Positions 1 through 8,845 of a DNA stretch of 64,000 nt are shown here, piece by piece. How positions within the stretch are numbered: the first letter of the stretch is position 1; each line of letters starts with the position of its first letter. A program made the position numbers and the translations under genes. The DNA is taken from contig NZ_JAEF01000024.1 of assembly GCF_000518765.1 (NCBI RefSeq), forward strand, positions 1 to 64,000. The letters run 5' to 3'. Source of the stretch: Ruminococcus flavefaciens ATCC 19208. GTDB lineage: Bacteria > Bacillota > Clostridia > Oscillospirales > Ruminococcaceae. The notes below the pieces were generated by a model. That model was not told where the DNA came from. It saw nothing but the letters and a program-made list of their open reading frames with translations, and did no database searches.

Positions 1-3000
1 GAATTACAGCCGCTGAATATATATCCACCTATACCGTCAGCGCCACCGTAGATAACAACAGTTTTTAGTGCAGAACAATTGTTGAAAGTATACTCGCCGA
101 TAGTCTTTACAGACTTAGGTATGGTGATGTTAGTTAGTCCCCTGCACTCTGTGAATACATAGCTTCCTATGGATGTAAGTGTAGACGGGAGTTTTAAAGT
201 TTTTAAAGCTGAGCTGCTGCAATTGCTGAATGCGTAATTTCCGATACTTATAACACCCTCAGGAATATTAGCATTTTCAAGAGATCCACAGTCAGCATAG
301 GAGTAAACTCCGAAAGATTTAATTGTACCCGGTACAGTGATATTTTTGACACCCGGCATACGATAGAATGCATAATTCGGGATTCTTGATCCGCCTGTTA
401 CTGTGATTGATTTCAGAGACTTAGGAATAAATCTTCTATTGCCCACAGAGTTATGTATAGAGTAATAATCCTTATCGTTCCCGTTGAGGAAGAAGTCAGA
501 GAACTGCTGTGAGCTTCCTTCCTCGTTTGCTTCTGCGAGAGAATGTCCGATGTACGGTACAGTTATATCTTCAATAGCCGAGCAGCCGCTGAATATATGA
601 TATCCTATACTTTCAGTACCTTCACTGATAACGATTTTTTTAAGTGAAGTACAATCGCTGAATACATAATCCTTTATCTTGGTTATGGTATCAGGAACGG
701 TCAGCTCTGAAATGCCAGTGCCTGAGAACACATATGAACTGAGTTCACTGATAGTTGCAGGTATAACGATATCCGTGATAGAAGCACAGTTAGCAAATGC
801 ATATTCATCTACAGATGTAACAGCCTCAGGCATTACAAGCTGACCTTCGGGATATTTTACTTCTATTATTTTTTCATTTTCATAATCATATTCGTCATAT
901 GATACAGTTGAAAACGAAGAGCAGTTTCCGAATGCATTTTTGCCGATGCGCTTTATCGTCTGCGGCAGATTTATGGATTCCATATTGCTGCAGTTTATAA
1001 ACACATTGTTGCCAATGCTTGTGATCACTCCGCCGCTTTTTTCATCACCTGCGTTTTCAATAACCGCATATTTGATAATAGAAGGATCTCTGAATGGTGA
1101 TGAGCCGAAATCATACATATCGCCATATCCGCAGACATAGAGATATCCGTCTGGATAGAGCATATATGAAATATGTTCGCCAAGAGAACCTGTTTCGGAG
1201 ATAATCTCATCCTTTGTAAATGAAGGAGCCGGAAGAGTCTGCGTTACAAACGGCTGCTTTGTTGTTACAAGCTGTGTAACTGCCGTGCCTGTTACTGTAT
1301 GTGATCTCCCCGGTTTGTAACCACCGTCAGGATTGCCTTCCGGATCAAGTGTAACATCAGCTTCGATGGTCTTTTCTGTATGACAATTATCTATTTTTAA
1401 ATTTCCGCTTTCGAGGCTGCTTCCGTTATATGTTACAGAGTAGCTATACGTACCGGGCAGGCAATAGAATACAGCATTACCGCTTCCGTCAACAGCCTGT
1501 TCTGTACCATCTAACTTAACTACTGCTCCGGGAATACAGCCTTTGTCTTTACTGCTTATAACGCTGAATGTGGTCCTGAATCTGTTATAATAACAGTCTC
1601 CCCAACCAAAACCTTTTTCCGACGAGAAATATGCATTAAAGAAAGGAAGATTTATTGAGAGATCAAAAAGATTCCAGCTTTTCTTCTTCTTGCAAATAAT
1701 GATTTCAAGATTTACCTTTATTTCAAAGTCTGTTTTAGCTTGTATACAGAATTTGCAGGCATGATAATACGATGCGGTTTCATTTTTATTTATAATAACA
1801 TTATCAGGAGGATCTTTCTCGTTTTTATCATATTGTACCATCATTTCGCCAATGTCCGCTTCGGCTTTGATTTTAAAACCTGCTTTTATGTCGAAGCCGA
1901 CAGACGCAATATTTTCACTTGCAATTGCCAGGGATAACTTTAACTCAAGTCCAAAGTAGATCTCGCCCGTAAGTTTCATACTTACATCAATATTTTTTTC
2001 ATCAAATAGTTCTGCTATTGGCTCAACTTCTCCGTCTTCATATTTAAATCCTCTGACATTGTCCCATTTTACTGAAAATGTGAATTTACCTGAAAATTCA
2101 AGGAAAATACGCGGAGAAATATCTATTAAAGTGCCCGGAATGGAAGTAGGTATCACGATTTTTGCAATTTCTAATCCTATAGATTGAGCCTTTGACGATG
2201 TTAATATATAAGGAACGTATCCGGATAAACCGTAAGTAACTTTAATTTCAGGTGTTACTTTTACGGAAAGTTCAATTTTGGTTTTTCCGAATTTCTTGAA
2301 AAAATTGAAGTTAACAGAGAGTGTTACTGAACCTGTGAGCTTATTTTCATCTTTAATCCCCTCTTCCTTTTCAGGTGTTGAGGAATCTTCATCTTTAAGA
2401 GCGAGAGGTTCCTCAAGACTGAAGGTATTTTTTACTGAATACTCAAATTTGGTATTATGTTGAGGGGCAACATACTCAAAATCGAATGTGCCGTCGTCGT
2501 CTACGATAACGTCACCGTTTTCATCTACATTCGGGAAGGATACACCTTCATCAGCGGCAGAAGTGTCGATCTGAGCCTTGCCCATATTGCCGTCACTTTC
2601 TATCTTGATGAAATCAAACATATCCTCGATATCATCATTGCCCGATACTGTTACGGTATCGCCGTCCTTTTCGATCTTTTCAACGCTTACAGCTATGATA
2701 TTATCTTCATCAGGCTGTATGTAAAGGTATTCACCCTTTTCGAGAGAAGCAACGCTCTCATCAGCATTGTCAAATACGAAAACATTGTTTTCATAGTCGG
2801 CAGAAACAAGAGTATTCTGCTCTTCCGAGCTTTCTGCTATGACTGTGTCTTCATTCAGAACGAGGAAGTTTGTTGTTTCATCTTCATCGAGATTAACTAC
2901 CTGTTCCTGATCGAAGTCGTTGATGTCCGTGGCAAGTATTTCCTGATATTCCTTTGTGTATCTGCTAAGGGTATAAGGTTTGCCGACGGGGCGGTTCAGC

Positions 3001-3467
3001 GTATCAAAAAGCTGAGCCTTTACAAGATAATACTGCGGAAGCTTTGATGCATCAGCTTTGAGCTCACTGTTGACAAGTTCGCCTTCTGAAACAGTTGTTT
3101 CAACACTGAGGACATTTTCCGAAGTCTCATCATTTATGAAAGAGACTACGATCTTTGCTTCCGTCTGCTGGGTAGATGCTATACGTACTGTTCCCGTTTC
3201 AATGTCAAATTCCAGAGATGTGATCTGGAACTGAGAGTTGCAGGCATTTTCAGCAAGTGGATTCTGTACTTCTTCTTCGGCAGCCGCGTGTTTGAAAAAG
3301 GTTCCAAGCGAATTAGTCGATCTGATATCGTAATCACCTGAGATATTGCTTGCTTCTTTTGTAGCTGCTTTCGCTTCGCGACCTACATAGTTTGATAAAT
3401 GATTAGGTAGAACAGCTGTCGTACAGATTATTGCACTGAGTGTTCCTGCGATGAGTCGTTTAAACAT
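1..3467 (-). CDS. BspA-like leucine-rich-repeat secreted protein (C-terminus off the left edge)
   Basis: The frame is open from ATG at 3467 to base 1, at least 1155 codons, with no stop inside the window. The N-terminus is a Sec signal peptide starting MFKRLIAGTLSA, with probable cleavage after an AKA motif near residue 42. About 700 residues of beta-rich, unassigned secreted domains follow, including a carboxypeptidase-regulatory-like segment near NAVFYCLPGTYSY. From about residue 780 onward the protein consists of LRR_5/BspA-type repeats of about 23 residues, recognisable by recurring I..YAF..C.SL/..I.IP patterns. BspA-like LRRs are known surface and adhesion modules in gut and rumen anaerobes. 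A consensus promoter lies upstream. The N-terminal 250 residues are nearly the same as those of the rightward gene starting at 61749. Whether a dockerin or cell-wall anchor ends the protein cannot be seen. Confidence is high for the LRR and secretion calls and low for a specific ligand. Confidence 0.85.
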   Translation of the reverse strand, partial: MFKRLIAGTLSAIICTTAVLPNHLSNYVGREAKAATKEASNISGDYDIRSTNSLGTFFKHAAAEEEVQNPLAENACNSQFQITSLEFDIETGTVRIASTQQTEAKIVVSFINDETSENVLSVETTVSEGELVNSELKADASKLPQYYLVKAQLFDTLNRPVGKPYTLSRYTKEYQEILATDINDFDQEQVVNLDEDETTNFLVLNEDTVIAESSEEQNTLVSADYENNVFVFDNADESVASLEKGEYLYIQPDEDNIIAVSVEKIEKDGDTVTVSGNDDIEDMFDFIKIESDGNMGKAQIDTSAADEGVSFPNVDENGDVIVDDDGTFDFEYVAPQHNTKFEYSVKNTFSLEEPLALKDEDSSTPEKEEGIKDENKLTGSVTLSVNFNFFKKFGKTKIELSVKVTPEIKVTYGLSGYVPYILTSSKAQSIGLEIAKIVIPTSIPGTLIDISPRIFLEFSGKFTFSVKWDNVRGFKYEDGEVEPIAELFDEKNIDVSMKLTGEIYFGLELKLSLAIASENIASVGFDIKAGFKIKAEADIGEMMVQYDKNEKDPPDNVIINKNETASYYHACKFCIQAKTDFEIKVNLEIIICKKKKSWNLFDLSINLPFFNAYFSSEKGFGWGDCYYNRFRTTFSVISSKDKGCIPGAVVKLDGTEQAVDGSGNAVFYCLPGTYSYSVTYNGSSLESGNLKIDNCHTEKTIEADVTLDPEGNPDGGYKPGRSHTVTGTAVTQLVTTKQPFVTQTLPAPSFTKDEIISETGSLGEHISYMLYPDGYLYVCGYGDMYDFGSSPFRDPSIIKYAVIENAGDEKSGGVITSIGNNVFINCSNMESINLPQTIKRIGKNAFGNCSSFSTVSYDEYDYENEKIIEVKYPEGQLVMPEAVTSVDEYAFANCASITDIVIPATISELSSYVFSGTGISELTVPDTITKIKDYVFSDCTSLKKIVISEGTESIGYHIFSGCSAIEDITVPYIGHSLAEANEEGSSQQFSDFFLNGNDKDYYSIHNSVGNRRFIPKSLKSITVTGGSRIPNYAFYRMPGVKNITVPGTIKSFGVYSYADCGSLENANIPEGVISIGNYAFSNCSSSALKTLKLPSTLTSIGSYVFTECRGLTNITIPKSVKTIGEYTFNNCSALKTVVIYGGADGIGGYIFSGCN

Positions 3468-3518
3468 TATACTGTTTTCCTCCTTTATATTTATTTGGCA
3501 TAGTATACCTAATAAAAT

Positions 3519-3547
3519 ATTATAAGAAAAAATGCATTTCTTGTCAA
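3519..3547 (-). promoter_or_regulatory. Consensus sigma-A promoter for the LRR gene
   Basis: On the minus strand TTGACA (3547-3542) and TATAAT (3524-3519) are separated by exactly 17 bases. They lie about 50 bases upstream of the ATG at 3467, with an AAAGGAGG-like ribosome site between. Confidence 0.85.
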
Positions 3548-3590
3548 TATAATTTTGGGATTAATTATGTGCTTATTGAACCGTAGGTTG

Positions 3591-4334
3591 CTATAATGAT
3601 TGAAAGTAAGCGCCTTTTATTACCCAATTAGCCAGTGATGTTCGGTTCAGATAAATACCTCTCAGCTTCCAATACTGCTCCTGACGATAAAGCGGTTCTC
3701 CAAGCTGATATTTTCTCTGCATAATATCTGCAACAAGGCTTGCGTCAGGGAGCCCTTTTTTGATAATACAGACAGGAGTTTTGTTTTCAGCTGTGATGAT
3801 ATTAGCCTTTGTACCGTTTTTATCACAGTTTATGCATTTGTAGACCTTGCGGTAATACTCGATTTTATACACCTTTTCTGGTATTACAGCAAGTCTTGTA
3901 GTAATGTATTCCTCTGCATATTCGGTCAGAGATCCTCCGCACACTTCGCACATCTGCTTTTCTTGCGGCAGTTCATATACTATTTTTTTAGTTTCAAGGT
4001 CTGCTCTTATCTCTTTTCTGCCACGGTGCTGTCCTGTTTTCTTCGATTTCGGTACAATAGTTTCAACTGTAGGCTCAGGAGCAGCTGTATCAGCTTCTGC
4101 TTCGGCTTCATTGAAAACACCCTAAAAAGCAAGCTGACCGTCATTGATAAACTTAGCTTTTTCACTTTTCTGTCCAAACAGCATTTTATTCCGCTTCACA
4201 ACAAGTTCGGTCAGATGTTCGATACGGAGGTCTTTATCCTCATTGGATTTCTTTAATTCATCAACTTCTTTTTCAAGGGCGGAGCATTTCTGTATTACCA
4301 GATCATATGCTTTTTTCAGCTCAGCATAATTCAT
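3591..4334 (-). pseudogene. IS66-family transposase (TnpC), truncated and interrupted by a stop
   Basis: Reading leftward from ATG 4334, the first 70 codons encode the coiled-coil/leucine-zipper start of an IS66 transposase (heptad-like ALEKEVDELKKSNEDKD, then RNKMLFGQKSEKAKF). An in-frame TAG at about 4121-4119 breaks the frame. The same frame then continues through NEAEAEADTAA, the HRGRKEIRADL region and the zf-IS66 zinc-binding domain (CEVCGG, then CINCDKNG) into the start of the catalytic region (LPDASLVADIMQRKY, LGEPLYRQEQYW). It ends after only about 248 codons, against roughly 500 in intact IS66 transposases, so the DDE core is gone. A GTAAGCG motif like an IS66 end sits at about 3606, where the frame runs out, suggesting an internal deletion joined mid-gene to the element end. 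The gene cannot encode an active transposase. Confidence 0.85.
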
Positions 4335-4373
4335 AACGAAAAGCTCCTTTCCTTAGTATCAGATGATTTATGA

Positions 4374-4446
4374 TAGGGCTGAGTATAAGAAATGACGCAA
4401 AGGAGAACTGACTGCGGTTACTATCAACAACAAAAGAAGAAATCAT
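4374..4446. repeat. 73-bp direct repeat, copy 1
   Basis: This block begins TAGGGCTGAGTATAAGAAAT and ends AAGAAGAAATCAT. It recurs at 6267-6339 in the same orientation with a single mismatch (AAAGGAG against AACGGAG). It lies 40 bases upstream of the dead IS66 transposase. The two copies bracket the small membrane protein, the Spo0A-C-like gene and the serine recombinase. Confidence 0.9.
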
Positions 4447-4534
4447 CCCTTTAGATGATTATGTCAATAAAAAATGAATTTCATAAACAGGAAGCTCATC
4501 TTTTAAAAGGGGAGCTTTCCTAATAATTATTTCA

Positions 4535-4563
4535 TTGACTTTCACATTATAGTGTGATATAAT
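4535..4563 (+). promoter_or_regulatory. Promoter with palindromic spacer upstream of the small membrane protein
   Basis: TTGACT (4535-4540) and TATAAT (4558-4563) are 17 bases apart. The spacer contains TCACA-TTATAG-TGTGA, a perfect interrupted palindrome that could be an operator overlapping the promoter. The gene start is about 70 bases downstream. Confidence 0.65.
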
Positions 4564-4634
4564 CGTAAGCGAAAACGCGATAAAAAAATTGAATACTATT
4601 AATCAAATATATTTTTCATAGAAAGGAAATGTTT

Positions 4635-4907
4635 ATGGACTATGATATAATAATAGCTGTATTAATAATAATTATTTCAGTATATTTTTTGGTTAAGCGT
4701 ATAATAAATGATTATAAAAAATCGCAAATTAAGAGAAAAAGGTTTTTTTATTATAAAGAAGAAGGTCATTTGGCGAGAATGTATGAAAACAGAGTAGTTT
4801 ATGGAGGTTTGACAACCTTAATTGTAGGTTGCATAATATATATTTATTATAGATTAAGCGGAAAACTAGAAAATATTATCCCTTTTATGCTCAGGTATTA
4901 TTTTTAA
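4635..4907 (+). CDS. Small two-TM membrane protein, unrecognised
   Basis: The product is about 90 residues. ATG 4635 is preferred over the in-frame ATG at 4629 because AAAGGA (4622-4627) is 7 bases from it and almost touches the earlier one. The protein has an N-terminal hydrophobic helix (IIIAVLIIIISVYFLV), a strongly basic loop (KKSQIKRKRFFYY) and a second hydrophobic helix (GGLTTLIVGCIIYIYY). I do not recognise a family. It has its own promoter and lies inside the repeat-bracketed segment with a recombinase gene. Possible roles include a small membrane effector or a passenger gene; nothing in the sequence decides between them. Confidence 0.6.
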   Translation: MDYDIIIAVLIIIISVYFLVKRIINDYKKSQIKRKRFFYYKEEGHLARMYENRVVYGGLTTLIVGCIIYIYYRLSGKLENIIPFMLRYYF

Positions 4908-5042
4908 TGCATATAAAAGAGTAATTGTATATGATGCCGTAGTAATAAATCCATTACACTTGATCTATCACACCATTGAAAAATAAAGTTTTACTGTTGT
5001 AGAGAAGCATATAAAACACAACATCAATTTATCCTTCTATGC

Positions 5043-5081
5043 AAAAAAAGAGCTTGCTATCATGCAGGCTCTTTTTGTTTT
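5043..5081 (+). terminator. Rho-independent terminator-like hairpin
   Basis: AAAAAGAGC and GCTCTTTTT arms flank a short loop and are followed by a T-rich tail. It sits between the small membrane protein gene and the next ribosome site at 5098. Confidence 0.65.
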
Positions 5082-5110
5082 GTATCATCTTAATTATGGA
5101 GGTATCTTCA

Positions 5111-5398
5111 ATGAACACAATCAAAAAAGCATTAAAAAGAACAGCGTATGAGTTCGATGTCCCCTTATCCGAGGTACAAACTGAAATACAAGATCTAATC
5201 GACAAATGCTACAACAGTAACGAGAAGGAAATCAATGACAACTGGCGGCAGATTTGCCCCAACGGTGAAAAGCCAACTCCTGAGCAGTTGATTGCCTATG
5301 TAACTGATATGATTAACAACGAACAAAATGATACATTACAAACGTCCAATAGAAGGTTTAATCTCATACACCTTTTACTTGGGCGTTTTTGCATCTGA
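5111..5398 (+). CDS. Small Spo0A C-terminal-domain-like protein
   Basis: The product is 95 residues. The start is ATG 5111, served by GGAGGT at 5098-5103; a longer frame from 5039 would run through the terminator hairpin and is unlikely. The sequence starts MNTIKKALKRTAYEF and holds the pattern IDKCYNSNEKEINDNW, then GEKPTPEQLIAYV. This resembles small stand-alone proteins of Clostridia annotated as sporulation initiation factor Spo0A C-terminal-like, often found near mobile elements. No receiver domain is present, so it is not Spo0A itself. A DNA-binding regulatory role is inferred only. The family assignment is tentative. Confidence 0.5.
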   Translation: MNTIKKALKRTAYEFDVPLSEVQTEIQDLIDKCYNSNEKEINDNWRQICPNGEKPTPEQLIAYVTDMINNEQNDTLQTSNRRFNLIHLLLGRFCI

Positions 5399-5412
5399 CA
5401 AGTGAATTGGTG

Positions 5413-5515
5413 TACCAAATTAGAGGCTCACCGAAATTGTATTAAAATTCTGTTGACACAGCTCTAAAAAAGAAGTATAATTTAGTAGTAAAATAAACGC
5501 TCGTTTAATTTGGTA
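5413..5515 (+). promoter_or_regulatory. Promoter of the recombinase gene enclosed by a 10-bp inverted repeat
   Basis: TTGACA (5453-5458) and TATAAT (5476-5481) are 17 bases apart. The decamer TACCAAATTA (5413-5422) is exactly inverted as TAATTTGGTA (5506-5515), enclosing the promoter. Such paired sites just upstream of a serine recombinase gene could be recombinase binding sites (res-like) or an autoregulatory operator. Confidence 0.7.
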
Positions 5516-5533
5516 TGATTAGAGGTGTTTTAT

Positions 5534-6223
5534 ATGGTTTATGGATATTGTCGCATATCAAAGCCAACACAAAATATTGAACGACAAGAGAGAAATATTT
5601 TATCTCACTTTCCAACTGCAACTATTTATAAAGAAGTTTATACTGGTGTGGTTATAAATCGTGCTTCTTGGTTGAAACTCTGCAAAGTGGTAAGAAAGGG
5701 AGACACAATTATATTTGATAGCGTTTCCAGAATGAGCCGTAACGCCAAAGAGGGCGTAGAGCAGTACATGGAGTTGCTCGATAAAGGTATTGAGCTTGTT
5801 TTCCTGAAAGAGCCTTATGTTAATACCGAAAATTATAAGCAAGCTCTAAGTGGTGGCGTTGAACTTGTTGGTAACGATATAGCCGATGTTTATATTGAAG
5901 CAACCAATAAGGTTTTAAAGATACTCGCTGCTAAACAGATAGAGTTGGCTTTTGAGCAATCTGAAAAAGAAGTAATGGACATTCGACAGCGTACAAAAGA
6001 AGGTATCGAAACAGCACGTTTGAACGGTAAGCAGATTGGGAATGTTACCGGCAGAAAGATGGTGATAAAAAAAGAAGCTCCTGCAAAAGAACTGATAAAG
6101 AAACACTGTAAAACCTTTGGTGGAACACTTAATGATGACGAGTGCATTCAATTGGCTAAGATTAGCAGAAATACTTATTATAAATATAAACGGGAAATCA
6201 AAGATTTAATTAAGAATAGTTAA
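5534..6223 (+). CDS. Serine recombinase (resolvase/invertase family)
   Basis: The product is 229 residues from ATG 5534, which has AGAGGTG six bases upstream; a GTG at 5525 is part of that site. The catalytic domain opens with YGYCRIS, the Y-x-R-x-S active-site signature in which the serine attacks DNA. It continues with the RQERNIL, GDTIIFDSVSRMSRNAKEG and ELLDKGIELVFLKEP blocks, then the long helix E. The C-terminus has an arginine/lysine-rich helix-turn-helix (ISRNTYYKYKREI). Resolvases and invertases of this class are 180-230 residues, so it looks full length and of the small type rather than a large phage integrase. It probably recombines sites close to its own promoter. It may be the agent that moved or rearranged the surrounding repeat-bracketed segment. 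Confidence 0.85.
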   Translation: MVYGYCRISKPTQNIERQERNILSHFPTATIYKEVYTGVVINRASWLKLCKVVRKGDTIIFDSVSRMSRNAKEGVEQYMELLDKGIELVFLKEPYVNTENYKQALSGGVELVGNDIADVYIEATNKVLKILAAKQIELAFEQSEKEVMDIRQRTKEGIETARLNGKQIGNVTGRKMVIKKEAPAKELIKKHCKTFGGTLNDDECIQLAKISRNTYYKYKREIKDLIKNS

Positions 6224-6266
6224 AGAATTACTGTACCAATCCTATTCCTTTCAATTAAGATAGATT

Positions 6267-6385
6267 TAGGGCTGAGTATAAGAAATGACGCAACGGAGAA
6301 CTGACTGCGGTTACTATCAACAACAAAAGAAGAAATCATGAAAAAAAAACAGGTTCTATCAGATAGTAAAGAAGTTCGGAATATA
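6267..6385. repeat. Direct repeat, copy 2, with a 3' extension shared with a third diverged copy
   Basis: 6267-6339 matches 4374-4446 with one mismatch. The next 34 bases of similarity (6352-6385, GGTTCTATCAGATAGTAAAG and on) match 8967-9000 at 28 of 34 positions. The repeat therefore lies both before and after the MBL/seven-TM gene pair. Confidence 0.7.
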
Positions 6386-6436
6386 AAAGTCAGTTAAAAT
6401 AATAATCGAAATGCAGTATAAATAGGGAGTGTAAAA

Positions 6437-8053
6437 ATGGAAAAGAAGAGTCGTAAAGAGATGTCAGAAGAAGAGGAAAAGGTAATAAGGGAAAAAATAA
6501 TCAATAAATCTGCTAAATCCAGATTAATAGGCACAGATAAAAATGGAATCATGGATTTAATCCTTAGTAATACTAAGATTGATTATACCAATGGTGATAA
6601 TAACAATACTGAAAGTGGTCATCATAAAATATGTTCAGAATTATTTAAAGAAATAGAATCTGATGAGTTTTTCGTTTATATTGATAATTGTGAAACATAT
6701 ATGGGTTACAATAATAATGAAAAACCATATTTTGAGCCATTTATAAATCAAACTGTTAATAAAGACTCAGAGGCTTTATACTATTTACATTGCTCCATTG
6801 TTACTTATAAGATGTTGGATTATGATTATACTATTAAGCATTTACGTGAGAAACGTATACTTGAATATATAGGTTACAAGCCTTATTTTATTGAATTTGT
6901 AATACCGGTTTATGAAGACGGAAAAACTGAGTGCAATATAGAAATAGGCGAGAATACTAAACAAGAGCTATTAGATTTCAGGAAGCCGCATTGGTTCAAG
7001 GCAAGGTATATAAATGAAGCAGAAAAGGAAAATTCAAAAGCACCATATGTAAATGGTAAGCTTGTAGAATGTGCAAGTCCGATTAATTTCAAAGAAGGTT
7101 GTTTAGAAATTGTTGATGCAAATCCTAACGAAAAAGATATTGAAAAGGAGATCAATGAAATCTATGCAGCATCATCTTTTGCTTCGTCAAATGAAGTGAA
7201 CACTGTTTTGGCAAATAGAATTAAGCAAAAATTAGATATTGCAAGAGCATATAATGTTGGACATGGTAATTTTCTGTATTTAAAAAGTAATGATGATAAA
7301 ACTAATATGATCTACGATATAGGCTATATTACTGAACTTCAAAATATGCAAAAACGACAGGCAAATAAAGCTGCTATTTTAATAAAACCGTCGATAGTTA
7401 TTATTTCACATTGGGATTGTGATCATTATTACGGAGCATATGCCAATAAAGAATTAATGGAAGTCCCATGGATAGCACCAGATTGTGCTGAAAATGGGTA
7501 TATTGCAGCTAAACGCCTTATAAGATTTTTAAAATACAGTAATGAAATGTATCTTGTAGAGAGACTTCATTCAACTAAGCCGTCTGTAGCCAATAATCAA
7601 CCATTTGCAGAATTGATACTTCAGAATAAAAAGACAAATGCAATTTTCAAACTTGAAATTTATCGTGGTTCAGGGAAAGAAACTAATATTACTTCTAAGA
7701 ACTGTGAGGGGCTCGTGGTAAAAATAACTAATGGAGACATAATAACATTGATGTGCGGAGATGTGCCATATTCATGCCTTCCTGATACCCTTACAAACAA
7801 AAAGTGTTACAATTATCTTATAGTTCCACATCATTGCCGTGAAATGAGCGTAACAAAATTAAAGTCTATTTATTCAGTTGAGAATGCTATCATCTGCGAA
7901 GGGGATAAAGTTGCTAATAATCATTATGATACCCTTTCAAATGATTTGAAAAGTGATATCCATTTTACATATGAAGCAAAACTATCTATAGATTTTAGAC
8001 TTGATGAAAGCAAACCTATTGTAATAGTTAACTGTGGTGGAGATCATATATAA
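6437..8053 (+). CDS. Metallo-beta-lactamase-fold hydrolase of a two-gene cassette
   Basis: The product is 538 residues. The C-terminal half (from about residue 270) is an MBL fold of the ComEC/DNA-processing type. It has VGHGNFLYL at the first strand, IISHWDCDHYYGAY carrying the metal-binding H-x-D-x-D-H motif, MCGDVPYS supplying the later aspartate and VPHHC supplying a further histidine, so the dinuclear metal site looks intact. The first 260 residues are charged, contain no recognised domain, and may be a sensor or partner-binding region. There is no signal peptide, so it should be cytoplasmic. The gene starts in GGGAGTGTAAAAATG. It is 18 bases from a seven-TM membrane protein and probably co-transcribed with it. 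MBL enzymes in defence islands act as nucleases or cyclic-nucleotide/phosphodiester hydrolases; which applies here is unknown. Confidence 0.75.
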   Translation: MEKKSRKEMSEEEEKVIREKIINKSAKSRLIGTDKNGIMDLILSNTKIDYTNGDNNNTESGHHKICSELFKEIESDEFFVYIDNCETYMGYNNNEKPYFEPFINQTVNKDSEALYYLHCSIVTYKMLDYDYTIKHLREKRILEYIGYKPYFIEFVIPVYEDGKTECNIEIGENTKQELLDFRKPHWFKARYINEAEKENSKAPYVNGKLVECASPINFKEGCLEIVDANPNEKDIEKEINEIYAASSFASSNEVNTVLANRIKQKLDIARAYNVGHGNFLYLKSNDDKTNMIYDIGYITELQNMQKRQANKAAILIKPSIVIISHWDCDHYYGAYANKELMEVPWIAPDCAENGYIAAKRLIRFLKYSNEMYLVERLHSTKPSVANNQPFAELILQNKKTNAIFKLEIYRGSGKETNITSKNCEGLVVKITNGDIITLMCGDVPYSCLPDTLTNKKCYNYLIVPHHCREMSVTKLKSIYSVENAIICEGDKVANNHYDTLSNDLKSDIHFTYEAKLSIDFRLDESKPIVIVNCGGDHI

Positions 8054-8071
8054 TAGTAAAAGAGGTTTTTT

Positions 8072-8845
8072 ATGTCATTAATTGTTTTTGTATTGTCTGT
8101 AGTTATTTCACTTTTTTGTATTATGCTTTTTGCTGCTATTGCTGCACCATTTCGATACAATAGTAAAAAAGCAAGGAAAGACGCTAAAAAAAATAAGATC
8201 TGCCCAAACAGAAAATGGCTGATTTTTCATTTCTCGTGTATTTGTATTTTTATAGTTTATTATTTGCCAATTTTGTTTTACTGTTTATACAGCCGTACTG
8301 ACGAAGCCTGGCTTAAGATAATATTATTGCTTTTCAATATTGTTTCTATTTATTTAGCAATGATAATAATGGATTCTCGACTTTTTAAGCCTAAAGAAAA
8401 ATCATTAGATAATAATATTAAAAATTACATATATTTATTAACGCTTATAGCTGCGTCTATCATACTTGTCATATTTGCTCTTTTAAATATTGATACTTTA
8501 AAAAAGAACTCAAGTGATGCTGATGATTTTTTGGAATATATGCTCGCTCCTTTAGCAGCTTTAATCGGAAATATTGTACCTTTAAAAAGTATGTACTCTA
8601 TGAATGGCGTTAAGGCAGAAGTAAATACTAACAAAAAAAGCGAATACTTCATAGAAAATAAAAAAGATAAACATAATATCTGGCTAATTACGGGAGTCAT
8701 TAATTGTATAATAGCTTTATTTTTCTTCCTTGGTTTTTATTTTGAGAAAATCAGTGCTGTTTTAGATAATATCCATATTGTTTCAATTGTTTTAGGGATT
8801 GCTGTTTCCTCTATATTAGTTAGAATGTTTAGATTAATGGAATAA
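8072..8845 (+). CDS. Seven-TM membrane protein paired with the MBL protein
   Basis: The product is 257 residues. Hydrophobic segments lie near residues 2-25, 48-70, 78-98, 122-145, 158-175, 206-225 and 233-253, separated by short basic loops (KKARKDAKKNK after the first). The third to fifth segments surround an acidic loop (NSSDADDFLEY). I recognise no family and see no catalytic motif. The gene follows the MBL gene by 18 bases with an AGAGG ribosome site and no terminator between, so the pair forms an operon. In two-gene defence cassettes, a cytoplasmic enzyme plus a multi-TM protein often means sensor plus membrane-disrupting effector. That reading is inference. Confidence 0.65.
   Translation: MSLIVFVLSVVISLFCIMLFAAIAAPFRYNSKKARKDAKKNKICPNRKWLIFHFSCICIFIVYYLPILFYCLYSRTDEAWLKIILLLFNIVSIYLAMIIMDSRLFKPKEKSLDNNIKNYIYLLTLIAASIILVIFALLNIDTLKKNSSDADDFLEYMLAPLAALIGNIVPLKSMYSMNGVKAEVNTNKKSEYFIENKKDKHNIWLITGVINCIIALFFFLGFYFEKISAVLDNIHIVSIVLGIAVSSILVRMFRLME

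Noticed and set aside
2457-3047. 196-codon plus-strand open frame
   Set aside because: It is an antisense shadow of the secreted LRR protein gene, whose signal peptide and paralogue confirm the minus strand.
5039-5110. Hydrophobic N-terminal extension of the Spo0A-C-like protein
   Set aside because: It would be translated through a terminator hairpin; the GGAGGT-ATG at 5111 is the natural start.
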